DNA from: Betaproteobacteria bacterium
GTDB lineage: Bacteria > Pseudomonadota > Gammaproteobacteria > Burkholderiales > UBA6910
Length of the DNA stretch: 64,000 nucleotides
Assembly: GCA_016183615.1 (NCBI GenBank)
Contig: JACPEG010000013.1
Coordinates: 53,274 to 117,273, forward strand
Direction of reading: 5' to 3'
The notes under the pieces were generated by a model. That model ran no database searches, had not been told where the DNA came from, and was given only the letters and a program-made list of their open reading frames with translations. Shown piece by piece: positions 8,882 through 17,639 of this stretch (position 1 is its first letter; each line of letters opens with the position of its first letter). The position numbers and the translations under genes are program-made.

Positions 8882-10669
8882 CTACCGCAAGGGATCGTCC
8901 GGGGCGCCCGATAACCGGATGAAGGACAGAAGCTGCGGCTTGATCCTGCCGCCGTAGGCGCGCCGGAACGCCGCCACCTCGTCCCCGGCTTCGCCGGCGC
9001 CGAAATCCGCCGTCAGCAGCCGGCCCTTCACCACGCCGCCGATGAGCGGCGAAAACGCCACCCGGCGTCCGTGATCGAGGGCCGCGCCGCCCAGCCAGAG
9101 GGCGGCGGCGCCGAGGCTCGCGTTTTCCGGCAGCGCCGCCAGGGCCGCGACCAGGAATTCCCGGTCCGCCACCATCAGGTCCAGCCCCGGGGCGCTGACG
9201 GTGTGGGGCTTCAGGGCCAGGGCAAATGCGCCGCCGTCGTCGAGGCGCCGGCCCCGGAACGGATCCACCGGGACCCCGTCATCGCCGAAGACGATTCCGC
9301 CCTCGCGGATTTTCCCCGAGCCGTCCGCCAGGCGGCCGCAGGCCATCGCGATGTCCGGAAAGAACTCCATCAGCTTGAGCGCTTCCCAGGGACCTTCCCC
9401 GGCCGCGAGCTCCACCGCGTCCGAGCATAGCAGGACCAGGGGCGCCGTCGCGCTCCCGAGGGCAACCCCCAGCCCGGCGACGCCGTCCTTCTGCACGAAT
9501 TTCACGTCGGGCGCAGCGGGCGCCGCCGCCTTTCCCTCCTGGCACAAGGGGGCGGCGAAGGCGGCGAGCCGGCGGAACGCGGCGGCATCCGCGTCCTCGG
9601 GAATGCACAGCACCACCGAGCGGAACGGGTAGTCCGAGCGTTTCCCGATGGAAGCCAGCGTGAGCAGCGCCCGGTTCGGGCTTCTTGCCAGCAGCACGAC
9701 GTCCATCGGCGTCGCGCCGGCGCGGCGCCGGCCGATGTGCCATTCCGCCATCCCGCGGTAAATCGGGAACGGGCTTACTTGGTACCAGTCGGGGCGGCGC
9801 TGCCTGGCGATCTGTTGCTCGAGCAGATGCCGCGTCGAGTCCAGGGAGCCCTTTTCCGGGCTCGCCCGGTTGGTGCTCGAGGCGGCGTGATGCCGCCAGT
9901 GATAGAGAATTTCCGGGACGTGGACCGGCGCATGGCCCGCATTGGCGAAGCGCGTGATCGTGTCCCAGTCGTGGCACCAGTTGCAGCCGGAATCGGAATA
10001 GACGCCCCGCGCCAGGGCCTCCTCGCGCCGGAACGCGCACAGATGCCAGATGTAGGAGCTCGCGAGATTGAGGACCGGGTCCCAGTCCGGCCGCCAGTAG
10101 GGGACCGAAGGCACGCCGCCGACCAGAATGTCCTCGTCGGAATAGAGCAACGCCGGGCCGCCGTGGCTCGCGATGGCCGAATCGAAAACCTGGAGCGCGT
10201 CCGGCGTCAGCAGGTCATCCGCGTCCACCGGAACCGCGTAGTCGCCGGTGGCCGCTTCCAGGCAGAACCGCATTCCTCCCGCGATGCCCAGGTTTTCCGG
10301 AAGGCGGTGAGTACGGACGCGCACATCCGCCGCCAGCTCGTCGAGCAGCCGGTCGAGGCCTTCCGGAACCGGCCCGTGGGCGAGAACGATCCATTCGTGG
10401 AACGGCAGGCTCTGCCCCCGCAGGCAGAGCGCGGTTTCGCGCAGCAGCCCGGCATCGGTGCGTTCGTACACCGTGGTGAGCAGGGAAAATCGCACCGGCG
10501 CGGCGGAGGCCGGATAGCGCGCCGCGCGCGCCGCAATCCGCCGCGCCAGCCATTCGGGGTAGGTCCGCGACCCCGCCCCGTGCCCGCCCCGCGTCCTGCG
10601 CCAGGCGCGGCGCAGGGCTCCCAGGAAACGGCGCAGCGTGGGCCCTGCGAAGCCGGGCGGGGCATTCAT
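8882..10669 (-). CDS. Large GT2-type glycosyltransferase with degenerate second module
   Basis: A 595-residue protein. The GT2 catalytic module begins at RFSLLTTVYERTD near 60, has the acidic metal-binding site PVDADDLLTPDA at about 147-158, YSDEDI near 180, and CHDWDTITRFANAG. From about 340 on, a second domain of similar fold (LTLASIGKRSDYPFRSVVLC) lacks an evident DXD motif and may serve acceptor binding. It shares overall organisation with the next gene (10707-12476) and with the N-terminal part of 5303-8590, suggesting duplication. The ATG at 10667-10669 was chosen because the longer open frame runs into the neighbouring gene. Donor and acceptor are unknown. Confidence 0.8.
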   Translation of the reverse strand: MNAPPGFAGPTLRRFLGALRRAWRRTRGGHGAGSRTYPEWLARRIAARAARYPASAAPVRFSLLTTVYERTDAGLLRETALCLRGQSLPFHEWIVLAHGPVPEGLDRLLDELAADVRVRTHRLPENLGIAGGMRFCLEAATGDYAVPVDADDLLTPDALQVFDSAIASHGGPALLYSDEDILVGGVPSVPYWRPDWDPVLNLASSYIWHLCAFRREEALARGVYSDSGCNWCHDWDTITRFANAGHAPVHVPEILYHWRHHAASSTNRASPEKGSLDSTRHLLEQQIARQRRPDWYQVSPFPIYRGMAEWHIGRRRAGATPMDVVLLARSPNRALLTLASIGKRSDYPFRSVVLCIPEDADAAAFRRLAAFAAPLCQEGKAAAPAAPDVKFVQKDGVAGLGVALGSATAPLVLLCSDAVELAAGEGPWEALKLMEFFPDIAMACGRLADGSGKIREGGIVFGDDGVPVDPFRGRRLDDGGAFALALKPHTVSAPGLDLMVADREFLVAALAALPENASLGAAALWLGGAALDHGRRVAFSPLIGGVVKGRLLTADFGAGEAGDEVAAFRRAYGGRIKPQLLSFIRLSGAPDDPLR

Positions 10670-10706
10670 GTCCGCGCTCGCCGGTGCCCGCGCTGCGGCC
10701 TGTCCA

Positions 10707-12476
10707 TCAGGCGGCCTCGGCGCGGGAGGTTGCGCCGGCCCGCGCCAGGCTGAGCAGGTGGCGCCGGCGCTCGTCTTCGGCGACCGGGGCATAGGCAGTC
10801 TCGGGAGTGAGGCCGAGGTGGGCCGAGAGGAAGCGGGTGTCGGGCATGAGATCCAGGTTCGCCCGCAGGAACGCCAATCTTTCGGTTTCCGGCACCAGGG
10901 CATCCCAGTCCCGGGCGCACTCGCCCTGAACGAAGGGCGTGTACACCACGCGCAGGTTGCGGCGCCGGGCATGGGCGCCGGCCCAGGCCCCCAGGTAGGG
11001 ATAGCTCAGCGGCTGCTGCTGGTTGAGCAGATCGAGCAGGAAGGCCGCATCGACCACCGCGTGCTGCGAAGAGACGGCGCTCACCGAGTGCTGTTTCCAC
11101 ATCTGCGCAAAATAGCCCGGGTCCGCGGCGGCCCGGCCCCGGTCGGGGCAGTCGCAGCCCCGGCCGAATCCCAGGTAGCTCCCCGCAGCCAGTATGCGCT
11201 GGTCGGGACCGGCGATGCGCCCTCCCACCATGACCGTGTCCGGGAACAACTCCATCAGCGCCAGCGCCTCCCACGGCCACGCCGCGCCCTCGGGGCGCAC
11301 CTCCTCCCACAGCAGGTGGATGAGCCCTCCCTCCTGCGCCACCGCCTGGGCGACGGCACGCAATTCCCCGATCGATGCCGCGAGCGGGAGCACCAGGCTG
11401 TGGTGGCCCGGGTAGCCGTCGAGGGTGAAGCGCGCCCGCGCCCCGCCCTGCGGGGATTCCGTGAGGATCACCGTGGTCAGGGGCCGCGGCTCGGCGGACT
11501 TGCGGCGGAACCAGCGGTCCGGAGTGCCCTGGAACAGGGGACTGAGTTCCAGCCAGTAGCGGTCCGGCCTGGGCTGCGCGGCGATGAACTTGGCGAGCAG
11601 CGCGTGATGGGAATCGTGGATGTAGCTCTTGGAGCCGATGTTGGCCGAGGTGGATTGCTGGTGCATGCGCCAGCCGTACAGCACCTCCGGGACGTGGGCC
11701 GGCGCCTTGCCGGCCAGGAAGAACCTCATGAAGGTGTCCCAGTCATGGCAGCCCTCGGCCGCGGCGTCGGTGTAGGCCCCGAGCTGCAGCGCGAGCTCCC
11801 GGTCGATGGCGCAGAGATGGGCGATGTAGCACGAGTTGACGAACAGCACCGGGTCCCAGTCGGGCTTGAGATAGGCCTCGGTGAAAGCGCCGCCGGCGAG
11901 CTTGTCCTCGTCGGTGTACAGCAGCGGCGGGCGGCCCCCTGCCGCGATGTGCCAGATGAGGATCCTCGCGCAGTCGGGATAGAGATAATCGTCGGAATCG
12001 AGGGGCAGGACGTAGCGGCCGGTGGCGCGCTCCAGGCAGTGGCGCATGCCGCCGATGATGCCCAGGTTGCGCTCCACCCGGGACAGACGCACGCAGGGGT
12101 GCCTGGCGATTTTCCCGAGGCGGGCCAGCGTCGCGGGCGCGGTCGAGCCGTTGTCCAGGATCACCCATTCGAAGTCCGTTCCGCCTTCCTGGCCGAACAC
12201 GCTGCGGGCCAGCGCCTCCAGGTAGCCGGCGTCGGTGTTCCACACGGTGGTGACGAACGACAGCAGCCCCGGCTCCAGCCGGCACGAGTACGCCGCCCGG
12301 CGCCGCAGCAGGCTTTCCTGGCGGAATTTCTGGTACCCGGAGCCGCCCGCGCCTGCTTCGGCGGGCAACGCCGCGAGACGCCGCTTCAGGAGCGGGTGAA
12401 CCAGCGCCCGCAGGAGGCGGAAACGCCGCAGGAAACCGTACAGCCGCCGTGCCAGTGAGCGCAGGGTATTCATCAT
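10707..12476 (-). CDS. Large GT2-type glycosyltransferase
   Basis: A 589-residue paralogue of its neighbour. It begins with a basic helix (RSLARRLYGFLRRFRLL) that could associate with the membrane surface. The GT2 module runs from LLSFVTTVWNTD near 71, with VILDNGS at 105-111, PLDSDDYLYPD at 158-168, and EGCHDWDTFMRFFLAG. The C-terminal half, from about 330, resembles a second GT2 fold without a clear DXD. It lies in a minus-strand series with the WsaF-like gene upstream and the other GT2 gene downstream, with gaps under 40 bases, consistent with one operon building a glycan chain. The ATG at 12474-12476 is followed by a second ATG. Confidence 0.82.
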   Translation of the reverse strand: MMNTLRSLARRLYGFLRRFRLLRALVHPLLKRRLAALPAEAGAGGSGYQKFRQESLLRRRAAYSCRLEPGLLSFVTTVWNTDAGYLEALARSVFGQEGGTDFEWVILDNGSTAPATLARLGKIARHPCVRLSRVERNLGIIGGMRHCLERATGRYVLPLDSDDYLYPDCARILIWHIAAGGRPPLLYTDEDKLAGGAFTEAYLKPDWDPVLFVNSCYIAHLCAIDRELALQLGAYTDAAAEGCHDWDTFMRFFLAGKAPAHVPEVLYGWRMHQQSTSANIGSKSYIHDSHHALLAKFIAAQPRPDRYWLELSPLFQGTPDRWFRRKSAEPRPLTTVILTESPQGGARARFTLDGYPGHHSLVLPLAASIGELRAVAQAVAQEGGLIHLLWEEVRPEGAAWPWEALALMELFPDTVMVGGRIAGPDQRILAAGSYLGFGRGCDCPDRGRAAADPGYFAQMWKQHSVSAVSSQHAVVDAAFLLDLLNQQQPLSYPYLGAWAGAHARRRNLRVVYTPFVQGECARDWDALVPETERLAFLRANLDLMPDTRFLSAHLGLTPETAYAPVAEDERRRHLLSLARAGATSRAEAA

Positions 12477-12503
12477 CGCCGCATGATCCGGTGCAGGACG
12501 CCG

Positions 12504-13853
12504 CTAGCCCGCGGACGCCCGGCAGTCGTGGAACATCTCCACCGCCTTCGGAACGACGCCGGCGAACGCCTCGTCCCAGGAGCGCGGCATGTTGATCCCG
12601 TCGAGGGAGCGCCGGTCGTCGCGCACCCGCCTCACCGCCTCCTCCAGTCCCGCCGCGATGCCCTCCGCCGTCGGCGGCACCGCGACGATATTGGGGGAAA
12701 TTCCCCGCATCCTGTCCGCGGTCTTGCCGGCGAAGGAAGTGGTGACCGCGATGCCGCCGCAGGCCGCCTGCTCCAGCGGCGGATAGCTGGTATGGGGCGA
12801 GAGCATCATCGACAGCAGGATGTCGGAGTGCCGCATCAGGTCCGCGTAATCGTCGTAGCCCATCCACGGCGCCGAGCGCGCCGTGATGCCGTGGCCCAGG
12901 GCAATATCGGGAATCGTCTCGCCGATGAACAGCATTTCCCACGCTTCCCCGGAAAAAACTCCCCCCTCCACGGCCTGCCGCAGCGCGTACAGGCTGATCT
13001 CGAACAGGTTGCGCCGGCCGATGGTGGGGCGCGCGTAGAACAGCAGCCGGCGCTGCCGGCCGGCGCGCGCGCCGCCCTCCGCGTAGAAGCGCCGCCCGTC
13101 TATGGCGGGCTCGAACACTGCGCAGCGCTCGATGAAGGAAGGGTCCGCAAAGCGCCCCACCCGCTCCGCGCACAGGTATTCCGCCAGCAGGCTTTCGTTG
13201 ATCAGGGCGCGGAAGTTCATGCCGTAGGTTTCCAGCGCCAGAGCGTACTCCGTGGACCAGGGGTAGAACCCGGGCTCGAAGTCCTGGATCAGGTAAATGA
13301 ACTGGCGGGGGCGGGTCAGGGCCAGGGCGTGCTTGATCATGCGTACCGTCCACCACGCGGTGCCCATGAACACGTCGTTCTCCCCGATGGCCACCGCGCG
13401 CGAGCGGTCGTGGCCGCAGGCGAATTCCACCTCGGGCGAGGATTCGGAAATTCCCGACAGGGCCGCCAGGTGGGCGCGCAGCGGCTCCGGGTCCTGCTCC
13501 AGGGGAACGTCGGTGGAAATGAGCCGCACCGGCACGCCGTGGCCGGCCATGCGGCGCGCGAGATTGAGGGCGGTGTTGGGCCCGCCCGACATGGACTGCA
13601 TCGTGATCCCCGGCACCAGCACGTTGAGCCGGGCGCGGGCGGCCAGCGCGGGGTCCGTGCGCAGGTTGAGCGGCGCCGGGCCCGGGAGCCGGTGCAGAAA
13701 CTGAAAGTGGCCGGCAGACGGGACCTGGCGCTCGAGATACCCGGCCGCGTCGGCGAGGAAGCGGCCGGGCCGCTGCGCCAGCAGCCGCAGCGCCTTGCCC
13801 GCAAGCCGGACTGCCTGCAGGCCGCGCCTCAAGGGCGAGAGGGCTTGCCGCAT
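12504..13853 (-). CDS. WsaF-like rhamnosyltransferase
   Basis: The 449-residue product closely resembles the C-terminal module of 5303-8590. LNVLVPGITMQSMSGGPNT begins at 76, followed by FMGTAWWTVRM, YLIQDFEPGFYPWSTEYA, LLFYARPTIGRRNLFE and the late SYPPLEQAACGGIAVTTSF, where the nucleotide-sugar phosphates would bind. WsaF of Geobacillus transfers beta-1,2-rhamnose in S-layer glycan synthesis; the family match is clear, the linkage here is inferred. The ATG at 13851-13853 is preferred over an upstream start, since the intervening residues read as low-complexity Arg/Ser. It is 34 bases downstream of a sulfotransferase gene. Confidence 0.87.
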   Translation of the reverse strand: MRQALSPLRRGLQAVRLAGKALRLLAQRPGRFLADAAGYLERQVPSAGHFQFLHRLPGPAPLNLRTDPALAARARLNVLVPGITMQSMSGGPNTALNLARRMAGHGVPVRLISTDVPLEQDPEPLRAHLAALSGISESSPEVEFACGHDRSRAVAIGENDVFMGTAWWTVRMIKHALALTRPRQFIYLIQDFEPGFYPWSTEYALALETYGMNFRALINESLLAEYLCAERVGRFADPSFIERCAVFEPAIDGRRFYAEGGARAGRQRRLLFYARPTIGRRNLFEISLYALRQAVEGGVFSGEAWEMLFIGETIPDIALGHGITARSAPWMGYDDYADLMRHSDILLSMMLSPHTSYPPLEQAACGGIAVTTSFAGKTADRMRGISPNIVAVPPTAEGIAAGLEEAVRRVRDDRRSLDGINMPRSWDEAFAGVVPKAVEMFHDCRASAG

Positions 13854-13887
13854 GATGGTCGGGACGCGCGCGACCGCGCCGCTGCGC

Positions 13888-15141
13888 TCATCGCCCCTTC
13901 CCCAGGAGCGCGCGCGCCACTCCGATGGCCCAGTCCGCGAGCTTTCCCGCAAGCGAGCCGGCGGGCGCGAGACGGCCCCGCAGCCGGGTGAGCACCCTGC
14001 CGATTTGCGCGCCGAAGGTGGACCGCTCCAGCATCAGGACGGCGAGCTGGGCGTCGCGCTGGGCGAGCGCCTGCTCCAGGGCGTCGGCCTCGGCCCGCTT
14101 GGCTTCCAGGGCCGCCGTCATTTCTACCGCGTGTTCGCGCACCTGCTGCAGCTGGCCGCTGACCTCCTCCAGCTCCGCCCGCGTCGCCGCCAGCTCGCCG
14201 CGCGTGGCAGCGAGGGCCTGCTCGGCGATGTCGGTTCTTTTCTCGAATGAATTGGCGGTCTGGATCACCTGGTCCAGATACCGGCAGACCGGCGCCAGGG
14301 AATACAGGCCGGCGCGGATGTTCCCGGCGAGAGACTCGATTTCCTCAGCCGGCGCGCGGTCAAGCGCGGCCTGGCGCAGCAGCTGATAGCCGTTGCGGGC
14401 GAGCTCGAACGCGTTCGGATCGAGGTTCAGGTCGCCGGAAAAAAAGGCGCTGTGGCGCAATGCCGAATCGAGGAACTCCTCGGTGTATTCGGCCAGGCCC
14501 GCCTCGCCCGCCCCGTCGCAGGGGAGGTCCAGCGCCCGGCCGATGCGCCGCAGTTGGGCGTCCGGGTCGCCGATCAGCTCGTCGTAATCCACCACCACCC
14601 GCGGTTTCCCCCGGGTGTAGGTGATCGCGTCCACCAGGTGCTCGAGCCACAGCAGGTACGACCGCTCGGGAGCGAACCCGTCGCGCGTCGCGAGCGATCG
14701 CGCCACGCTCAGCGGATTGCGGACGGCGATCACGTAGGCGTCGTCCAGCCCGAGATGTTCGAAGACGCCCTGCCAGAACGGCAGAACGCGGCAGGTGCGC
14801 GGGTCCTTGAATCCCCACAGCCGGTTGCCGCCGAAACGCCTGCGCAGGGTCTCGACCGCCTTGAGCCGCAGCGGGCGCAGCGGCTCGCCCTGCCACTTGT
14901 CGTCCGGGACCAGGCCGACGCTGCTCCACTCCAGGCCGACGGCCTGCAGCACCTCCTTGTTCAGCTCGGTGATGTCCCAGTCCTCGAAATAGCCCTTGGC
15001 GTTCTCCTGCGGGGCGGTGGGAATCAGGTTGTCGCCGAGTTCGATGCCCAGGGCCTGCAGTCCGCGGGTGACTGCGCTGGTGCCGGAGCGGTGCATCCCG
15101 AGCACGACGATCACCCGCTGTCCGCTCATGTCGTTTGCCAT
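13888..15141 (-). CDS. Sulfotransferase with C-terminal coiled coil
   Basis: A 417-residue protein. The PAPS 5'-phosphosulfate-binding loop is LGMHRSGTSAVTR at 14-26, and the 3'-phosphate site is AYVIAVRNPLSVARSLATR at about 135-153. The sulfotransferase domain ends near 280. Residues about 290-375 are rich in Ala, Glu and Leu heptads (ELAATRAELEEVSGQLQQV), predicting a coiled coil that could mediate partner binding. A C-terminal basic, hydrophobic segment follows. It is first in the minus-strand run with the WsaF-like and GT2 genes, implying sulfation of the same glycan. A second ATG five codons in is an alternative start. Confidence 0.85.
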   Translation of the reverse strand: MANDMSGQRVIVVLGMHRSGTSAVTRGLQALGIELGDNLIPTAPQENAKGYFEDWDITELNKEVLQAVGLEWSSVGLVPDDKWQGEPLRPLRLKAVETLRRRFGGNRLWGFKDPRTCRVLPFWQGVFEHLGLDDAYVIAVRNPLSVARSLATRDGFAPERSYLLWLEHLVDAITYTRGKPRVVVDYDELIGDPDAQLRRIGRALDLPCDGAGEAGLAEYTEEFLDSALRHSAFFSGDLNLDPNAFELARNGYQLLRQAALDRAPAEEIESLAGNIRAGLYSLAPVCRYLDQVIQTANSFEKRTDIAEQALAATRGELAATRAELEEVSGQLQQVREHAVEMTAALEAKRAEADALEQALAQRDAQLAVLMLERSTFGAQIGRVLTRLRGRLAPAGSLAGKLADWAIGVARALLGKGR

Positions 15142-15354
15142 ACTCCTGAAGAGCCGTTTTCCGGGCTCATGCTGTCGTAGGGGGATGAAGGGTTTGCCGC
15201 GGCGGCCCGCCTGCCAATCGTGCTTTCCGGGCCGGTTCCGGGCGGGTGACGGATCGAGGGGTCAGGGAGCCTGGGCTGCCGCTGCCTGCCCTGTGCTCGC
15301 CTCGCGTATTTTAAGATGAAGGAAAGCATCCATCAAACTTTTGTGCCCTTGGCA
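15142..15354. other. Intergenic region without recognised gene
   Basis: This stretch lies upstream of the minus-strand sulfotransferase operon and should hold its promoter, but no convincing -35/-10 pair was found. A 67-codon open frame on the minus strand shows no family features. REP elements start just after it. Confidence 0.4.
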
Positions 15355-15835
15355 GAACGTCTGGCGGAACCCGCATTCGCGGTTCGGGGTTGGCGGAACC
15401 CGCATTCGCGGTTCCGCCCTACGGGCGGCGTCGGGTGTCGGGAATCTTGGCGGAACCCGCATTCGCAGTTCCGCCCTACGTGATGCGGTAGCGCCCCACC
15501 GGCTCCGGCGTCCTCGTAGGGCGGAAGGGCAACGCCCGTTCCGCCGGACCGGATCGGCAACGCCCCTTCCGCCGGTCGGGTCGTTCGGCGGGACCTGCAA
15601 ACCCGGTTGATTTGGCGGAACCCGCATTCGCGGTTCGGGGTTGGCGGAACCCGCTGCGCGGTTCCGCCCTACGGGCGGCGTCGGGTGTCGGGAATCTTGG
15701 CGGAACCCGCATTCGCGGTTCCGCCCTACGGGCGGCGTCGGGTGTCGGGAATCTTGGCGGAACCCGCATTCGCGGTTCCGCCCTACGGCATCCATCAATT
15801 GTAGGGCGGAAGGGCAACGCCCGTTCCGCCGGTCC
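15355..15835. repeat. REP cluster with short tandem array
   Basis: About seven GTAG-footed hairpins, in both orientations. Truncated hairpins ending in CGGTTCGGGG occur near 15381 and 15637. A unit of 56-57 bases (hairpin plus a constant spacer CGGGCGGCGTCGGGTGTC) recurs in tandem from about 15643, 15699 and 15756. The right end of the cluster overlaps the 3' end of the frameshifted glycosyltransferase gene. Confidence 0.85.
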
Positions 15836-16614
15836 GGCGCAGGTGGTCCGCGATGGCGGGCCACAGGTAAAAGCCGGGCCTGATCGCGTAGCGCACGGTG
15901 GCAAGGCCGGTCCACGCCACCGGGTGCCGTGCGCAGGCGATGGAACACGCGCCGGTCGGCGGTGACCCGGGAGCCGCCCACCGGCAGCGACCACAACTGC
16001 AGCACGCCTTCCGCCCGCGATTTGTCGATCATCAGGCAGTTCGGGTCCACGAAGCCGCCGAGCGGGGTGTCCCGCTTGTTGCCCTTCCCTGGTCCCACCG
16101 AGTCCCAGATGTCCATGCACAGGTCGCGCCCGTTGCGGCCGTCGAAAAAAGTTCTCAGGGAGTACGCCCAGTCGAAGCCGCGGATCGCCGCGGCCAGGCT
16201 GCCCAGGTGATTGGGCAGCCACAGGTTGTCGTCGTCCAGGTAGGCCAGCAGGCGGCTGTTGGCCAGGTAACTGAGGATCACCCGCATGGCGCCGCCGTCG
16301 AAGGCGTGGTGCAGGCCGCCGTGGCGCACTGACGTCGAGTAGCCGGGGTTCAATACCAGCGCCCCGACGTGCGCCGGGCGCTCTTCGAGGAGCTGCAGCA
16401 GCGGCTCCATGGGGCCGTGGGCCTTGTCGATGCCGATCAGCACCTGGATCGAGCCGGGGAAGTCCTGCCGGTACACCGAGCGCAGCGCCTCCTGCAGCGA
16501 CGGCCGCAGCACGGTCGTGATGATGACCGCCGCATCCGCCGGCGCCTGGGAATCCCTGCCCCGGATGCCGAAAAAGTATCCGATGTCCTGGTGTGCGCCG
16601 CTCACAGCCTGCAT
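15795..16614 (-). pseudogene. GT2 glycosyltransferase with apparent +1 frameshift near its 3' end
   Basis: The N-terminal part reads as a sound GT2 enzyme: AAVIITTVLRPSLQEALRSV, LIGIDKAHGP, and the metal site LLAYLDDDNLWLPNHLGSL. Around 15925-15945 the original frame turns into an Arg/Pro-rich sequence, while one frame over continues sensibly as HPVAWTGLATVRYAIRPGF and LWPAIADHLRRT before stopping at 15795. One extra base explains the shift; it may be a real mutation or a sequence error. The last dozen codons (TGGTGVALPPYN) come from a REP element. Start is an ATG at 16612-16614; a GTG three codons on (16605) is an alternative. Confidence 0.7.
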
Positions 16615-16715
16615 TTTACCCACCCGGCGGGCAAGGCGGTGGGCGCGCTGCGGGCTGCGCCGCGCCGGGAGTAAATTTGGAATCGCGCCGCTTACGGGGC
16701 GAAAACCCGCTGGGG

Positions 16716-16721
16716 TATAAT
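16716..16721 (+). promoter_or_regulatory. Candidate -10 element for the wzm/wzt operon
   Basis: A perfect TATAAT stands alone in GC-rich sequence 93 bases upstream of the wzm ATG. The -35 region at 17-18 bases' spacing (TTACGG/TACGGG) is poor, so an activator may be needed. Confidence 0.4.
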
Positions 16722-16814
16722 GGCCGCCGCCCTGCGATTCCGGAACATCCCGATCATCCGCCGCACATCCCGCCGGCCGGCGACGAGCTTTCCGCCCGCC
16801 GCATTCCCGCAACC

Positions 16815-17639
16815 ATGCGCCCCCTGGCACGAGCCATCAGCGAATTTCCCGTATTCGCCAGCTTCTGGAAGCACCGCGAGCTGATCTGGCAGATGACCCG
16901 GCGCGACGTGGTGGGGCGCTACCGCGGCTCGATGATGGGGCTGCTGTGGTCCTTCCTCAATCCGGTGGTGATGCTGGTGGTGTACACCTTCTTCTTCACC
17001 GTCATTTTCAATTTCCGCTGGGGCAGCGGCGCCGACAGCAAGACCGACTTCGCCCTCATGCTGTTCGCGGGCATGACCATCCACGCCCTGTTCGCCGAAT
17101 GCCTGAACCGCTCCCCGGGGCTGATCCTGGGCAACGTCAACTACGTGAAGAAGGTGGTGTTCCCGCTGGAGATCCTGTGCTGGGTGGCGATGGGCTCGGC
17201 CCTGTTCCACGCCGCCGTCAGCATCGCGGTCCTGCTGGGGTTCTTCGCGCTGGTCAACCATTCCCTCAACTGGACGCTGATCTTCCTGCCGCTGCTCTTG
17301 CTGCCGTACCTGCTGCTCATCATGGGGCTGTCCTGGTGGCTCGCCGCGACCGGGGTCTACCTGCGCGACGTCGGCCAGACCACCGGCATCATCACCACCA
17401 TCCTGATGTTCCTGAGCCCCGTGTTCTACCCGGTCTCGGCCCTGCCCGAAGGCTATCGCTTTCTCATGCACCTGAACCCGCTGACCTTCATGATCGAGCA
17501 GACGCGGGGCATCCTGATCTGGGGACAGCTTCCGAGCTGGGGGGGGCTGGCGGCCTATTTCGCCGCCGGGCTGGCAGTGGCCTGGGGTGGCCTGCTCTGG
17601 TTCCAGAAGGCGCGCCGGGGGTTTGCCGATGTCCTCTGA
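16815..17639 (+). CDS. wzm: ABC-2 type polysaccharide exporter permease
   Basis: A 274-residue membrane protein of normal Wzm/KpsM/TagG length. The N-terminus WKHRELIWQMTRRDVVGRYRGS precedes about six hydrophobic segments (for example LNPVVMLVVYTFFFTVIF, HAAVSIAVLLGFFALV, LPLLLLPYLLLIMGLSWWL). The late LSPVFYPVSALPEGYRFLMHLNP is characteristic of the family. With Wzt it would carry a lipid-linked glycan across the inner membrane. Its stop overlaps the wzt start by 11 bases. It opens a plus-strand operon that goes on to glycosyltransferase and sulfotransferase genes. Confidence 0.93.
   Translation: MRPLARAISEFPVFASFWKHRELIWQMTRRDVVGRYRGSMMGLLWSFLNPVVMLVVYTFFFTVIFNFRWGSGADSKTDFALMLFAGMTIHALFAECLNRSPGLILGNVNYVKKVVFPLEILCWVAMGSALFHAAVSIAVLLGFFALVNHSLNWTLIFLPLLLLPYLLLIMGLSWWLAATGVYLRDVGQTTGIITTILMFLSPVFYPVSALPEGYRFLMHLNPLTFMIEQTRGILIWGQLPSWGGLAAYFAAGLAVAWGGLLWFQKARRGFADVL

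Noticed and set aside
15476..16222. Small proteins with recurring peptides such as RRAEGQRPFRRSG in many intergenic frames
   Set aside because: These peptides are translations of REP sequence in arbitrary frames and have no start sites or family features.
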